DNA from: Elysia crispata
Taxonomy: Eukaryota > Mollusca > Gastropoda > Plakobranchidae
Length of the DNA stretch: 64,000 bases
NCBI GenBank assembly: GCA_033675545.1
Contig: JAWDGP010001382.1
Span: 1,052,501-1,116,500, forward strand
Direction of reading: 5' to 3'
This document shows, piece by piece, positions 1 to 47,172 of this stretch. A program made the translations under genes and the position numbers. The stretch's first letter is position 1, and each line of letters starts with the position of its first letter. The notes under the pieces were generated by a model. That model was not told the origin of the DNA. It searched no databases and worked only from the letters and a program-made list of their open reading frames with translations.

Positions 1-1059
1 CAACTAATTAGAGCACACAGGTAAAGCGGATGGAGCACGTTGCTTTTATATGACTGTTGCCGCCGTTAGTTTATTTTTGGTTAGACAGTAGTGTGACTTT
101 CGATAAACCCTGATAATCAAGTTACGATAATTATGGATCTACGAAGTCAGGTCAGGAAATTTAAAACGTAAAAGCTAAGGAACTTTTGTTGTTTTTGTTG
201 CTTTTTCCTAAATGGTCATGATCGTAAAGTAAAGTTGCATTTAAGTGTGGATAAAAAAAAATTTACAATTATTACTAAATTCAGAGCAGTGTTGCAGAGA
301 AGACACAAAAGAATAAACATTGAAACAAACAAGAAAGAAGCAAGAAAGGGAGATGGATACGGTAAAAATTATGTAAAGGTTGAAACGTTTCAAGAATAAA
401 AAAAAGTAATGAGAGAGGGATAGGGAGATAGATGGATTGGTTGATTGGCTGATAGATAGATAGTATGTGTATGTGTGAGTGTGCGTCCAGTAAGCATAAA
501 CACCAAGAAATCAAGTCTAGCTTTTCTAGGTGAGCTATTTAGGTCCGTGTGATAGCTCCAGCTTGGGCGGCATTTCTTAACTGTTCATCTTTCATCGAGA
601 AGACCGTGATTACCTCGCAACTATTAATCTAAGTCTCATCAGCCTTTTGTTCTCCCTTCGAACCCACCCAAGTGAACGGGCGAAAATGACAACAGCAAAA
701 AAAAAAAATTGTAAGCGAAAAGGTGGCAGCATGCACGAGAAAATCGCTGAAATAGCTGCTATAGGTTGCCAGGTCCATAACACCTAACAGATGATGAGAG
801 ATGACAAAATTCAGGTAAGTCGAAGACTATACGTTCAGGTATCTCGTATTCCCTTTACTTTCCAGGTCCCCTGAAAACGTTTTTCCCCCCTCAATTTTAT
901 GTGACCTTGACGATGGGAAAAAAAGGTCACCCAGTAAAATAAAAAAAAAAAAAAAATAAAATAAAAAATAAAAAAAAAATAGCAAAGGTAGCATCATCGT
1001 CACCATTATCACCACCATTGCCACAACCAAAACGTTTGCTGCTGCTGCTGCTATTACTA

Positions 1060-1284
<225 letters not shown>

Positions 1285-1777
1285 ACTGCTTGTTATAGTA
1301 ATGATGATGGTCATGATGATGAAGAAGAAAAAAGGGAGAAAAAACACGTGCAAAAGAGGGAGGCGGTAGAAGTTCAATAAAGTCAATAACAAAAGCAACA
1401 ACAATCAATCAATCAATCAATGATCACATGATTGTGTGTACAAAATGACATTCTTTAGAACATTCCTTTGCCCGCGGTTGTTTGTGACGATGATGATAAT
1501 ACTGTTCACAAGGAAGTCACGGTATGTATCGATGTGGATTTGAGCTTGGCAATAATTATTTATGGACAGTTTTCAATGTTTAGTAGTTGAGACCAACTGC
1601 TTTTTAAATGATTCTTTGCGACTTAACCCTTAACGATTCTACGATTTTCGATACGTCGCATCGGTAAAATATCGACGAACTCGAAAAGCATGTGGAAATA
1701 ATGGTTCACTGTTACATGGTTTTTGAGAGATGCTTACAGGGAGGAGGATGGGCGAAGAGAAAAAAATGAGAGAAAGT

Positions 1778-1998
<221 letters not shown>

Positions 1999-2391
1999 AG
2001 TCTCAGTCTCGGCTCTCTGTACATCAGTTTTCTAGGCGCCGTCATACTAGGTACGCCAGTTACATGTCGCTAATCCCCTACTTACACGGTCACTCGAGCC
2101 TGGGCAACCGACAGTTAGAGACGCTTTAAAAGCCCGAGACAGAATAAATATCGCTATGCAAATAACGGTGCATTCATCAACATAGGCAACCACCTGACAT
2201 ACACAGTAGCAGAAACCAAATTGCTCGCTAGAAGCGACCGCCCTTTTATTTAAACTCTTGAAAAACCCATTAAATTTAACTTTTCCGAGGATGACTCGAA
2301 GAAGCTTTCAGCAAGGGGAAGAATTGTAAATGTAATATATTGGATTTCTTTCTTCGTTTTATTGAAAGGAAAAAAAAAACACCCTCCGGCG

Positions 2392-2424
<33 letters not shown>

Positions 2425-3412
2425 TTTTTTTTTTTTTTTTTTTTTAATTAAAGATCGAAAGGGTGCTCATCTATCGTTGATTTTTTTCCCCTCGGACTCG
2501 CAAATCACACGAGAAAGAACGTGAAGATATGCAAACCATTTCAAACAAACTAAGCGATGAGCTTTACTTTGCCCAAACACATTTTATTTTATTTTCACCC
2601 AAAACTGTTTACCGTGCACTCATAAATGAAAAAGAAGGGATGATAATAAGTTTATAATTCGTCATTCGTCTGATTTTTTTTTTCCTAAGAGATCGAACAA
2701 ACGGATCACTGATATGACAAAAATATTTCTTGTAACGAAACCAAAGCCATTGCATAGTCAGTAACTACACTTACTCGGTAGCATCGCTGATTTTCAGCCA
2801 GGCACTTACGGACGTTAATTAAACTGGCACGACTTGGAATTACGGATTCGGTGAAAAATGAACAATGTTCGAACGATATTTTGTAAGGCCTGAGTCATGA
2901 CACCGTCATATAATTTTATTTTTCATGAACATGACTCATAATATGAATGAATGTTCTTTATTTTTCTGTTGCGTATAATCCAACAGACATGACGATGTAG
3001 GTTCTAAAAATAAAGAAGTCAAATAGAGTGCTGATTGATGATAGCAAGTATACAATATTGAGCCTCAACATTAAAAAAAAAAAAAAAATTAACTACATTG
3101 TGATTTCTCTCCCATTTTTTCCCCCAAGGAAGTTGCACTTGAGGGGCTAAAAATAAGGCATCATGTGACGAACATGTAGAACTTCTTATTCGATCTTATA
3201 GACAAGGAGAATCTTTTTTTTTTTCTCCTGTTTTTTTTCTTCTTTGCAACCTAGAGTGTAGTCAGGATCTACGTCGAATTTATTGCACGTAGGCGCTGTT
3301 TACGGTTCAAATATCGCTCGTTTTCTCTTGAACAATTGATTGACGGAAATCTAAAGACTATTTTTTTTATGATTCATAACTTTGTGCACTTAGTTTCACC
3401 TTTTATCTTTTT

Positions 3413-3760
<348 letters not shown>

Positions 3761-5818
3761 GGTACGGATACGCAGAAAGTTCATCAAGTTAACACTGAGA
3801 AAAATAACAGATTTTTACGGAGTAAAACATTCGGGTCGAATTAAGCAACGCACATAAAAACTGTTCAACATGGCTTAACGCATAAAAAAGACACTCTTCA
3901 GGTAGGTTAATTTAAGTTCAGTTTACCTGACAGCTGCTAGATTCCACAAGGGACAGGTGAAATGGAAATTTAGTTTTCGAACGATTAGCATGAATAGACC
4001 GGAAGAATTAATCAAATTGAAAAAAAAATGAACAGCTTTACTCAAAGCCTAAAATAGTTTTAGTAGTTTGTAAACTCGGTGATGGGAAAAAAAAAACTTT
4101 AACAAACTAGGCAACGCAAAGAGCTTTCAAGTAGCACGGAATCCATAAAGCAAGCCCACAAGCCCATGTTGTGTTTGGGTTGTCTGCTATGTGCAAATTG
4201 TCTAACGCAGTTGACATCAATTGGGGGGGGGGAGTAACGGTCAACTCTAAACTTTGCATTGAATTTTGTAGCAAGTGTTTTATTTTTCTGAGTGTTGGGG
4301 CGTGCGCTATGACCGGTGCGGGAATTCCCCATCGTGGATTATCATCGTCCCTAAGGGGTTGGTGGATGTGTTTGGGATCTCAGCTTAGTGGTCCATCCCT
4401 GTCTGACGGACGAATGTTTTTTTTTATAAGAGGTGATCTCATTTTTTTTTTTTTTTCATTTGCTGGGCGATATATTTCAGTCTATACCCAACAAACCATC
4501 TTCACAGCTCTGCCCTGCCTGATGGCGGAATTGTTTGGTGTGTGAGATAATCCTCTAATAGACGGGCTATGTCAAATGGTCATCAACAATCTTCATATTT
4601 CTGCCCTGCCTGACGAAGAAGTTTAGATGACTTACCCTAATGACGAGCTACGTCATAGAAGAGTAAGAGATTAAAATCTGCCCTGCATGGACACCCCGAC
4701 TTTTACATACAACCTTTGAAGGCATAAACATGAGATGAACTCCGAAACTTCCATGTTAACAAAATTTTTAAGTGCAGAAAAAAAAAAGAATTTATTTCTG
4801 ATGAGGAAAATGAAACAGGGTGAACTCCAGAATACAACAAGGTTCCTAAATAATATCAGCCTTAGCATGAAGAATGATCAGACTCAGAAAATGTGTATAT
4901 GTGTAAGTTTTTTTTAAGCATATTATATTCTAATACGGTTGGATTACAATCACATGTAAAAACTTTTAAAAAATAATATCTATCTGTTAGTATCTCTTCA
5001 TAAGGGTGCGGCTTCTCTCATTTAGAGGTCTTCTTCTTTCTCTTTATAGACTGTTCAAACCTACCTAACCTCTAACCACCGACCCCCATATTTAAAAAAA
5101 AAATCGATACAGGTGAAAACTAGGTAAACCGGAGATTTCCGATGGCCACATCTGGGATGACGGTAGCAGCAGCGCTGACCTAATTCTAATAGTGATAATT
5201 ATAAGAGGCGACCATAAGGTACATACGGTAATAGCGCCGTCGAAAGGCCACTACAATAAATTTGACAAACAAGGAGCAACAGAAGGAGGAAATACTACTA
5301 GCGGATATCGGGCGCCCCCTTCGTCCTTTCAAATACTTCGAATCTCACATTGAAAACTCAGACGCAAATGAATGAGTACACTCACTTGTAACATAGTTAA
5401 CGAAGAGAATTTCACAAAATTAATAAAAGTATTGTAGAAAGTAAATCACGAACCGATGCAACATGTTGTGCGCCTATCTTTCAGGTATTCAGCTGCTTTA
5501 CCTAGTCTGTGTGTGTGTGTGTCTGTCTATCTATCTGCCTCTCTCTCTCTCACACACACATACACACTCTATCTATTTATTTATTTATCTATCTATCTCA
5601 TTCTCCCTCCCTATCCTCCCTAATCTTATTAACTTTCCCCTCGACCTCCTCTCATATCTCTCTCAACCCTCTTTCCATCCGTATTCCAACCCCATCCCGC
5701 TTTTGACCCTCGTTTTGTCTCCCTCGCGACTGAGATTCTATAGATACATCTCTGGCTCCGGATGCACAAACCAGTACAAGCAGCTGCTATGAAGCACAAA
5801 CGGAAATCGCGAACTCAC

Positions 5819-39717
<33,899 letters not shown>

Positions 39718-39718
39718 A

Positions 39719-39748
39719 TCAGGAAATTAAAAGTTCTACACATTCCAT
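39719..39748 (-). promoter_or_regulatory. 9-codon upstream ORF ending one base before the MAPKBP1-like start
   Basis: ATG at 39,748 opens a 9-codon frame (MECVELLIS) whose TGA (39,721-39,719) is followed by a single T and then the main ATG at 39,717. This tight spacing would affect start choice if the transcript includes the region. A second upstream ATG at 39,743 is in another frame and overlaps the main start. Whether the mRNA extends this far is not shown by the sequence alone. Confidence 0.45.
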
Positions 39749-40278
39749 ACAGCAATAGTGAATGAACCTAAAATAAATGAAGTGAAACCTTTCTTATTTG
39801 CCCATTGAGCAATTTAACTCAGATTGATATAGCCCATCTCAATATGAACCAAGTGAGCAGTTAATTAAATAAGCCCACTGCCATTTACCACAAGAATTTT
39901 GGAATGCATCTAGATAGAGGCTTGCAAAAAACCCTTTAATCACAAAAACACTTTATATCACAGCTAGCCTATGTATTTGATTGCTAAAATAGAGGCCTTC
40001 AGAATTGAGTAGTTTTGAATTGTGAACCTCCATATCATTAATATCTATAGTACTAGTAGCATTAAAAGCAAATTAGACTCTATAAATTATATCCTGACAA
40101 TTTCCTGTGTTGCTTCTTGCTAATGTAAACATGATGATATGCTACCAGACATACCCCTAAACTTCATTCTAGTCGTTAGTGTTTCAAGTTCAGTCCGCAT
40201 AAATCCTATATCTATCAATAGAAGGCTCTACATAGTGCATCCTGAGATTCTTGCATCCAGTTCTTTTTACGCATAAAT

Positions 40279-40510
40279 GGCTAGCAGATATCGGCCCAAC
40301 TCACCTAAAGCTTTATAATTGTATTTTCCGTAATGAATTTGATATGCTGAACACGAGTATGAAGGTTTTATTCATCGCAAATAAATACTTTTCAAGATAT
40401 AAACATTTTTGTGTTGCTCTGAATTCCCATTAATCTACAAGTTTCGATTTCGTAGAGAACATTCAATTGTGAAGCCGGACGTGAGGTGGGCTGATATCTG
40501 CAGTTTTACC
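40279..40510 (-). mobile_element. MITE-like element, copy 1
   Basis: This 232-bp segment is the reverse complement of 42,542-42,777 at high identity. Its ends form imperfect terminal inverted repeats of about 28 bp sharing GATATCRGCCCAMCTCAC. It has no coding capacity, as expected for a non-autonomous DNA transposon. A clear target-site duplication is not visible for this copy. Confidence 0.75.
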
Positions 40511-40779
40511 TAAAAGTTTTAAAAGTGCAATGAATACTTAACTCTTGTTACAGATTCAGCATTAAGCTGCCTCTCTATTCAGTCACCAGTTCTACCTCTA
40601 TAGAGAAGACTAATACTTTTTTTCAGAAATTATAAAATCTTTTGTGACTGTGAGGCCTCAGTCTTGATCATTAATAACATTCCTGATCTTTTCATTTTAA
40701 AAGTTTAAATTGAATTTCACTAGAAATCTTGATCTTGATTTTTTCCTCTATCATCTTCATCTTTAAAGCAGTTAATTTT

Positions 40780-41065
40780 TTTTTCTAGATCTTGATTAGA
40801 CCTGGATGGGAAAAAGGCCTAATCGAAAAATAAAGATTAGGCAAATCAAAATACCGCAAAATCTAGATCTAGATTCTTTTCTGGGATTTCCTAAAGATGC
40901 CATCTACTAACTAGAGCTTAGATCTACTCTAGGTCTAGAGATCTAGGCCCTTGAGCCTTCTGGCATCTAATAACTAGTCTAGACTTCTAGATCTAGATTT
41001 ATATCTTTATCTAGATCTAGATCTATGGTGAGGATCTAATAGATTTCTAGGTCTAGATCTCTACA
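40780..41065. repeat. CTAGATCT-rich patch
   Basis: Degenerate, overlapping CTAGAT/AGATCT palindromic words recur densely, with scattered further copies at 41.22 and 41.93-42.01 kb. Such words are common in gastropod genomes in my recollection; here they lie in the divergent promoter interval. Confidence 0.8.
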
Positions 41066-42097
41066 ATTTATAGGGGTGTTCCCTGAAAAAGTTAAGATTC
41101 TGATCTAAATTTTGTTGCAGATTTAGATAGAATCTAAAGTTATCTTTTGCTTAAAAAAAAAGAATCAGGTGACTGAGGTGTTTACAATTTAAAAAGTAAT
41201 GTAGACCTTGACTAGATAGTTCTACCTAGATTCTAGATCTAGAAGTATTAGGCCTATACTTCAAGATAATAGATTTAAAGGGGCTTATTCACTTCGCGAA
41301 AACTTAAATTTCCGTGACCGACTCAGTCACTGAGCACGGTTTCTGAATGTTTCACAGTTCACAACACTGTACCTTGGTAGCTTACAGCGAAAGGCGATGA
41401 CAAACTGACGGCGATGACGGGATTGGCTCAGTCAAAACTCTTTTCTTCGTCTTCGCTCAGCATAGGCCTATTTTTACCTGGAGAAATTTTTGGTGACTGA
41501 GCCAGAGAAGTAGTTTCTTTGGGTAAAAGAGTTCCAATAGCGTATAATATAGTATAGCTAAGTGCCCAACAAGACTCAAATACTAAATAAAAAATAGTTA
41601 GTAATATCATGTCTAATATTGTGCAAGTTATCGTGTTTTATACAACAAATAAACATTTTTACATTTGTATCTTACATGTAAGTAACTGTTTTTATTAGGT
41701 GCTTGATTTTTTAGGGAATTTATAAGTATCAAGATTAAGGCTTATTTAGGTATCTAAACGAACTTAAGTAAGGGAGGCTATGGTAAAAGCTTTCACTTTC
41801 CACTACCTTACGTGATAAGTACGAAATTTCACTTTCAGTTTAGTATGAATGTTTTATTTTGTAATCTTCAGTTTACAGGGAATAATTGTATGACAATTTT
41901 AAAAGTTATTTCTAGATCAGTCACAAGAGGATAGATCTAGGTGTAGATCTACATCGGCATATTTAAAGCTAGAATCCAATGTAGCCTATTTAAAAAGAAC
42001 CTTGATCTAGGATTTACTTCACACACTAACATCTATAGCCTAGTATCTGGATTTTACCAGCTCCAGACTTGATATTTTAAGCATTTAACTTGAAAAG

Positions 42098-42180
42098 ATG
42101 TCTCGATCTTTATATGCTAAAGAAAATGGATATGATATATTTGGAGAGGATGATGACAGTTCAGACAATGGACAAAGCAG
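42098..42180 (+). CDS. EAPP: EAPP exon 1
   Basis: It starts at the AAAAGATGTC initiation site and encodes MSRSLYAKENGYDIFGEDDD onwards. The donor is AG|GTAGGC after two bases of a Ser codon. Confidence 0.93.
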
Positions 42181-44795
42181 GTAGGCCTATTAACTTGTTT
42201 TGTTATGTTTTTCTTTCTGCTTTTTTGTTCACGGGAATCACGCTTTCATGATTTTAAAAGTTGGTTCATGCATATATACATCCTGTCAGGTGAACTGGCT
42301 ACGAATAAACAAACAAAAAAACGCTGTTTCCAGAAGTGTTTAACTTTGTAATTTATAAAGCATTTCATTTTGTCAGGACAATTCACTTTGAATTTCATAT
42401 TAACCCTACTGGTATGTTGTGCTTTTTTTTTCTCAATTTATCTGTAACTTTTTTACCTCTATGCTATAGAACAAGAATAAGCTATTTTGTTTCATTTCTG
42501 TTTTTACTATTGGGGTTACAAAATCACCCCACATTTTTACAGGTAAAATTGCAGATATCAGCCCACCTCACGTCGGGCTTCACAATTGAATGTTTCCCAA
42601 CGAAATTGAAACTTGTAGATTAATGGGAATTCAGAGTGACACAAAAATGCTTATATCGTCAAAAGTATTTATTTGCGACGAATAAAACCTTCATACTCAT
42701 GTTCAGCATATCAAATTCATTACGAAAATACAGTAATAAAGCTTAGGGTGAGTTGGGCCGATATCTGTGATAATACCTTTTTACCATAGAAAAATTTCAT
42801 AATACATGAAAAAGTCTCTCTCTTTCTCTCTCTCACACACACACACACACACATACGTTAAAAACTCCTGTTTCTCACACCTTTTTTCTTGCTCTCATCA
42901 GTTTAGCTCTCTATTCTTTCGGCATTTGCCTTAGTTTCTCTTTTTCTGTAGAACATCTTGTTATTCACCTCTTCTTTCTCTCCATCAATCCAATCATTTC
43001 TTTCATGTGTAATTTTGTTCTCTGAATCTAAGACCTGGTAGAGAGTAGGAAATATTTGGGGGGAGGGGTCATGAGAGTGACAATGCAGAAAATGAAAGAG
43101 ATGGAGAGAAAAAGAGAAGCAAGAGGCAGAAAAAGAACTTTAGAGATAATGTCAGGGAACTGATACAGAGGGCAAGAGAGAGAAATAAAAAAAATCAAGA
43201 AGAAAAAAAAATCCCAAGAGAAGGTCAGCCAGAGAGAGCATTAGCTAGACAATAGAGAAGGCAAGAGAAAGAGAAAAATAACAAAAAATAAAGAGTGAGG
43301 GAGCAAAAGGAAAGAAGAGCAAGAGAGATGACAAAGAGATAAGTGAGAGAGAAATTAGGACTATGAGCAAGAGCGAGATAAAGGATAAGAGAACATGAGG
43401 ATATATATAAACACTTAGATTTCTAAGCGATAAGACTGGAGAGAGATGTAAGACTTAGCTTTTTTCTTACTTTGGCGGTAGAGTGACTGCACTGAAATGC
43501 TCTGACTGTTGGTTGATTTTTTTGCTTCTTTTACAAGTATTGCAAAAAATATGAAAGTTTTAAAGAATGACCTCTAGTCAAAATAGTTTTCATTTTTTAA
43601 AATCAAAAATAAACCTTGATTATTCATAAAAATTAATTTTCAAGAAATACATGTATTGAAATGCTCAAAAAGAAATTCCTAAAGTACAGTTTTCTATGTA
43701 CAGACAGGATTATGGATATTCTCATACTATGATTAAGACTATGAGCTGCTCATAAAGGGAGGCTTTTGGTCTTTCTTATATGAACTAGTTGTTTTTTTTT
43801 TTTCTCAAGCTTTTTCGTTATAAGACACAGATATAGATGAACTGCATTAATGAGATGGAAGAAAAGAGGACTGAAACATATAATTGGAGAAAAGAGCACT
43901 CTGCTTTTTAGGTTATTCAAAAGGAAAATGAGTAGAGTTTTCAAAAACATTTCAACTTTTATTTTTTCTTGATGTTATCTATTTCAGCTCTGAAGATGAA
44001 ATCGATGTGATATTGCATGGAACTCCAGAACAAAGAAGGAAACTTCAACATTTACATAAAAAGTGGTTAACAAAAGATAAAGCGAATGGAGATTTGGACA
44101 TTAGTTCCTCATCAAGTGAAGATGAATTTGAAAAGGAAATGGAAGCAGAGTTAAATCTACAAGTAGAGTTTTTGGAGAAGACAAGAGGTTTGTTTCATAA
44201 AACATAATAAGGTGTATAATTTCATTTCTCTCAAGATTTATTACAGATGTTAAACAGTCAATGAATTTTGCAGATTGAATATGTCCTTTTGTTAAAAAAA
44301 AATTTTTTTAAGGAAGGTTCTATAAGTCTGGGATTATAATATGAATAACACCTGTGCTTGAAGTATTTAGCGGCAAAGTCATACTATACATGTAATCTTA
44401 TTTTCTCAAAATAACAAAGCCTAAAATTTACAAAGGCAGACTTTTGAAGAACGTAAAAATCATATAAAATAGCAAAATAAAGATTCCTGTGTGTGTCTAC
44501 TGTTCCATAGGAGTTAGACTTACAGTTTGTGTGGTTTCAAAATAGAGTCTAGATTACACCATCGTGGACACTTAACCCAAATGTATAATGAGAAAAATTA
44601 GTTTTCAAGTTCACAGTGCTGGATGTAGCCTGAGGCGTAATTTGAACCAACTGTCCTCTGTTCTCATTATCATTCATGGGCTTACCTTTTCAAGTTTCAC
44701 CAGCCTCTGCTAAAGTACCATGTCCCCTTTCTGTTACCTTCCTGATTTTTCTTAATTTTGTTTTACAAGAATGATATTGTAACTGCAAATGTACA

Positions 44796-44886
<91 letters not shown>

Positions 44887-47172
44887 CCCCCCCCTTTTCT
44901 TTCTCCTTCTTTCCCTTATTCTCTTAGTCTGAAAACTGTGTTGAGAGTGAAAATACTTATCCATAATAGGAAAATAAATATTCATTATTGCAGATAATCT
45001 AGCCGTTCAGGGGAATTGTGCTAATGGCCAAAGCTCTTGTGATCAAATTGCTGAGACATCTGTGATCAAATCAAAAGATAAGAAATCGAAACCAGCAGAG
45101 GAGTTTTATGATGACATTTATTTTGATTCAGATGAAGATGAGGATGACGCTTGTCAACAGAATGCAGGAAGTAAGAGCTTTGTAAATCAAGCGTTGAATT
45201 TATATCATTGTGTTTATGAGCTTTTCAATGCTATCTGCTCTAAATAGTCCACTAGGTTTTATTTTTATCCATATGAGAATGAAACTTTAATATGGTAAAT
45301 CAGTAACCATTTACTTCCCTATTCTATTTAAAGATCTTTTCAAACATCTATTAGAAGGTTATGTGTTCATGCAAAAGTGCCTAAAGGTGCATTGCCTTGT
45401 GGGAATTCATACATTAATTTACACTATATTATTTATGATATTGATTATACCCGGTATGTAAAATTATCTAGAAATACATTTGGATTTTATAAAATTAGCC
45501 AACTACTCTTATTCCCTTTGCATTACTGTCCTTGTAGAGATCAGAGATACTGAAGAAACATATGTTCTATTAACTATGAAAAAATAAGCATGTTTTTTGT
45601 CCTACAATATCCCAGCCTCTTTTGCATTTCAAGTAAACTATTTAAGAAATTTTCATTGCCTTGCTTCATTTGATCAGAAAAATCAAAGCACAGGATTATT
45701 TCTAATGATGACCTCCTGTATGATCCTGATATGGATGACAAAGATCAGAAATGGGTGGATAAACAGCGTCAAAAGCATGGCAGCAAAACAGGAGGCAAAC
45801 AGGGGAAAAAATCCAACAGTGACGCTCTTTTAGACTGCCCTGCTTGCATGACAACATTGTGCATTGATTGCCAAAGGTGAGTTTATCAACCTTGGTTACA
45901 CTCATACGTTTTACACCTTAAAAGAGGATAGTTTTTTTAATGAATGTGTATTTTTGGGAACTAACTTTGAGCAAATGGAGGGCAGGAAAATGTGTTTCAA
46001 ACCATCAGTCACATCTCTCAAACAGAAGAAAATTGACAAAATGGTGTCAATAGTTATTCTTAGGTTTCTGAAAGATATGAAATGTTACAGGGATTCCATT
46101 TTAGCTCACAAACGTCACTAGAAATAGAAGGAGACACATGTAGCAGAAAAATTAAATTCAGTGTCTGTTTCACAAATTAATGGGAGTTACAGCTTAAATT
46201 CATCATATATGAAACTTTAGGTAAGAAAAAACATTTATAAAAATTAGGTTCAGCTTTTTGAGGTGCATCTATACACTATGCAGATAGAGAAATATGTAAA
46301 GTCATTTAGCACCTTTAAATTTTATCAGAATATAACTTCAACCTCATTGCCTTTTTAACAAGTCTTAAGGAGTTGAATATATATGAAGTATATAAAAGTG
46401 ATTGTACAGAGTGACTAATAATTATTTTCTTAGCTTGATGTAAAAAATGTAACAGAATTTCCTGATATCAAGACTCAAAAATATGTCTTTGAATAGTTTT
46501 AAAATAAAATTTTTCTGTGTTAAAAAATAAAATCAAAAAAAAAGAAAACAACCTAACAAAAGTATTAGCAATAGTAAAATATATCAGGTTTATTAAAACT
46601 GGCCTTTTAATATCTAGAATTTGACATAGAAAGACTGAATAATGATCAAATTATTAGAAATAGAACTAGTTAGGTTCTTTACATTAAAAAGAAATATTGA
46701 TTATGGTCTAATTTAGGTCATTTTAGGAAAAATATTGGCTATATTATTAAAATTGAACTAATTAAGTTCTATCCATTTAAAGAAATATTGACAAATACTC
46801 TTTCATAGGTTCCATTTATAACATATATTTGTTACATCAGAATTTTAGTTTTGTGGCCTTTGATATTAAACCACTCAATCCTTTTTTTTCTTTTAATTTT
46901 CAAGGCATGAAATCCATAAGCATCAATACCGGGCAATGTTTGTGATGAATTGCACAGTGGACACATCAGAAACTTTAGAATGTCCTGAACAGCCCATAAA
47001 GAAGAAGAAAGGCAAGAAAAAGTCAGAGCAGCATGCGGCAGACACAGCAAACACTTCCACAAACAAAGACTTATTCCACCCTGTGCGATGTTCAGAATGT
47101 GGGACAGTTGTTGGAGTATATGACACAGATGAAGTGTATCATTTTTTCAATGTTTTAGCCAGCCACACTTAG
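42098..47172 (+). CDS. EAPP: E2F-associated phosphoprotein EAPP, complete, 5 exons
   Basis: Exons 42,098-42,180, 43,988-44,187, 44,994-45,170, 45,678-45,876 and 46,905-47,172 (83+200+177+199+268 = 927 nt) encode 308 residues; all introns are GT-AG and phases agree. Human EAPP is about 285 residues. The N-terminal half is acidic and Ser-rich (EDDDSSD near 17-23, SSSSSEDEFEKEMEAE in exon 2, DSDEDEDD in exon 3). The conserved C-terminal part has NDDLLYDPDMDDKDQKWVD (163-181), DCPACMTTLCIDCQR (Cys 207, 210, 215, 218), HQYRAMFVMNC (226-236), a basic KKKKGKKK (252-259), and CSEC (282, 285) followed by DEVYHFFNVLAS. Family knowledge: a nuclear phosphoprotein that binds E2F factors and modulates E2F-dependent transcription. 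The paired cysteines suggest a zinc-ribbon-like fold (inference). The ATG has A at -3. Confidence 0.96.
42542..42777 (+). mobile_element. MITE-like element, copy 2 (in EAPP intron 1)
   Basis: This 236-bp element starts GGTAAAATTGCAGATATC and ends with the imperfect inverse (GATATCTGTGATAATACC). TTTTTAC precedes (42,534) and directly follows (42,778) it, a possible 7-bp target duplication. It is in inverted orientation to the copy 2 kb upstream, with EAPP exon 1 in between. Confidence 0.78.
42805..43410. repeat. Pyrimidine-rich then purine-rich low-complexity region in EAPP intron 1
   Basis: 42,805-43,030 is CT-rich with a (CA)n core at 42,834-42,853. 43,060-43,410 is strongly GA-rich but irregular. 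The composition flips within about 40 bp just after the MITE. Confidence 0.8.
43988..44187 (+). CDS. EAPP: EAPP exon 2
   Basis: The acceptor ATTTCAG and donor GTTTGT bound a segment encoding IDVILHGTPEQRRKLQHLHK and the acidic Ser-rich stretch ending LEKTRG; it joins exons 1 and 3 in frame. Confidence 0.94.
44801..44882. repeat. (CT)n microsatellite in EAPP intron 2
   Basis: About 40 CT units lie 110 bp upstream of the exon 3 acceptor, with pyrimidines on the sense strand. Confidence 0.98.
44994..45170 (+). CDS. EAPP: EAPP exon 3
   Basis: The acceptor TTGCAG and donor GTAAGA bound a segment encoding DNLAVQGN through EEFYDDIYFDSDEDEDD, an acidic motif typical of EAPP. Confidence 0.93.
45678..45876 (+). 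CDS. EAPP: EAPP exon 4
   Basis: The acceptor TGATCAG and donor GTGAGT bound a segment encoding the conserved LLYDPDMDDKDQKWVD block and the four-cysteine CPACMTTLCIDC motif. Confidence 0.96.
46905..47172 (+). CDS. EAPP: EAPP exon 5 with stop
   Basis: The acceptor TTTTCAAG opens an exon encoding HQYRAMFVMNCTVD, a Lys-rich linker and the CSEC...DEVYHFFNVLASHT C-terminus, ending with TAG at 47,170-47,172. Confidence 0.96.

Larger units (their letters stand above)
39768..42097. promoter_or_regulatory. Divergent intergenic region between MAPKBP1-like and EAPP
   Basis: The two genes are transcribed away from each other with coding starts 2.4 kb apart, so both promoters and 5' UTRs must lie here. 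No TATA box or CpG island can be assigned by eye. The region contains one MITE copy (40,279-40,510) and a CTAGATCT-rich patch (about 40,780-41,065). The better GC content and GACGGCGATGACGG sequence near 41.4 kb is a plausible start-site area but is not demonstrable. Confidence 0.5.

Noticed and set aside
45597..45833. 78-codon plus-strand frame over EAPP exon 4
   Set aside because: It is the wrong frame; the spliced EAPP frame in the same place encodes the conserved cysteine motif.
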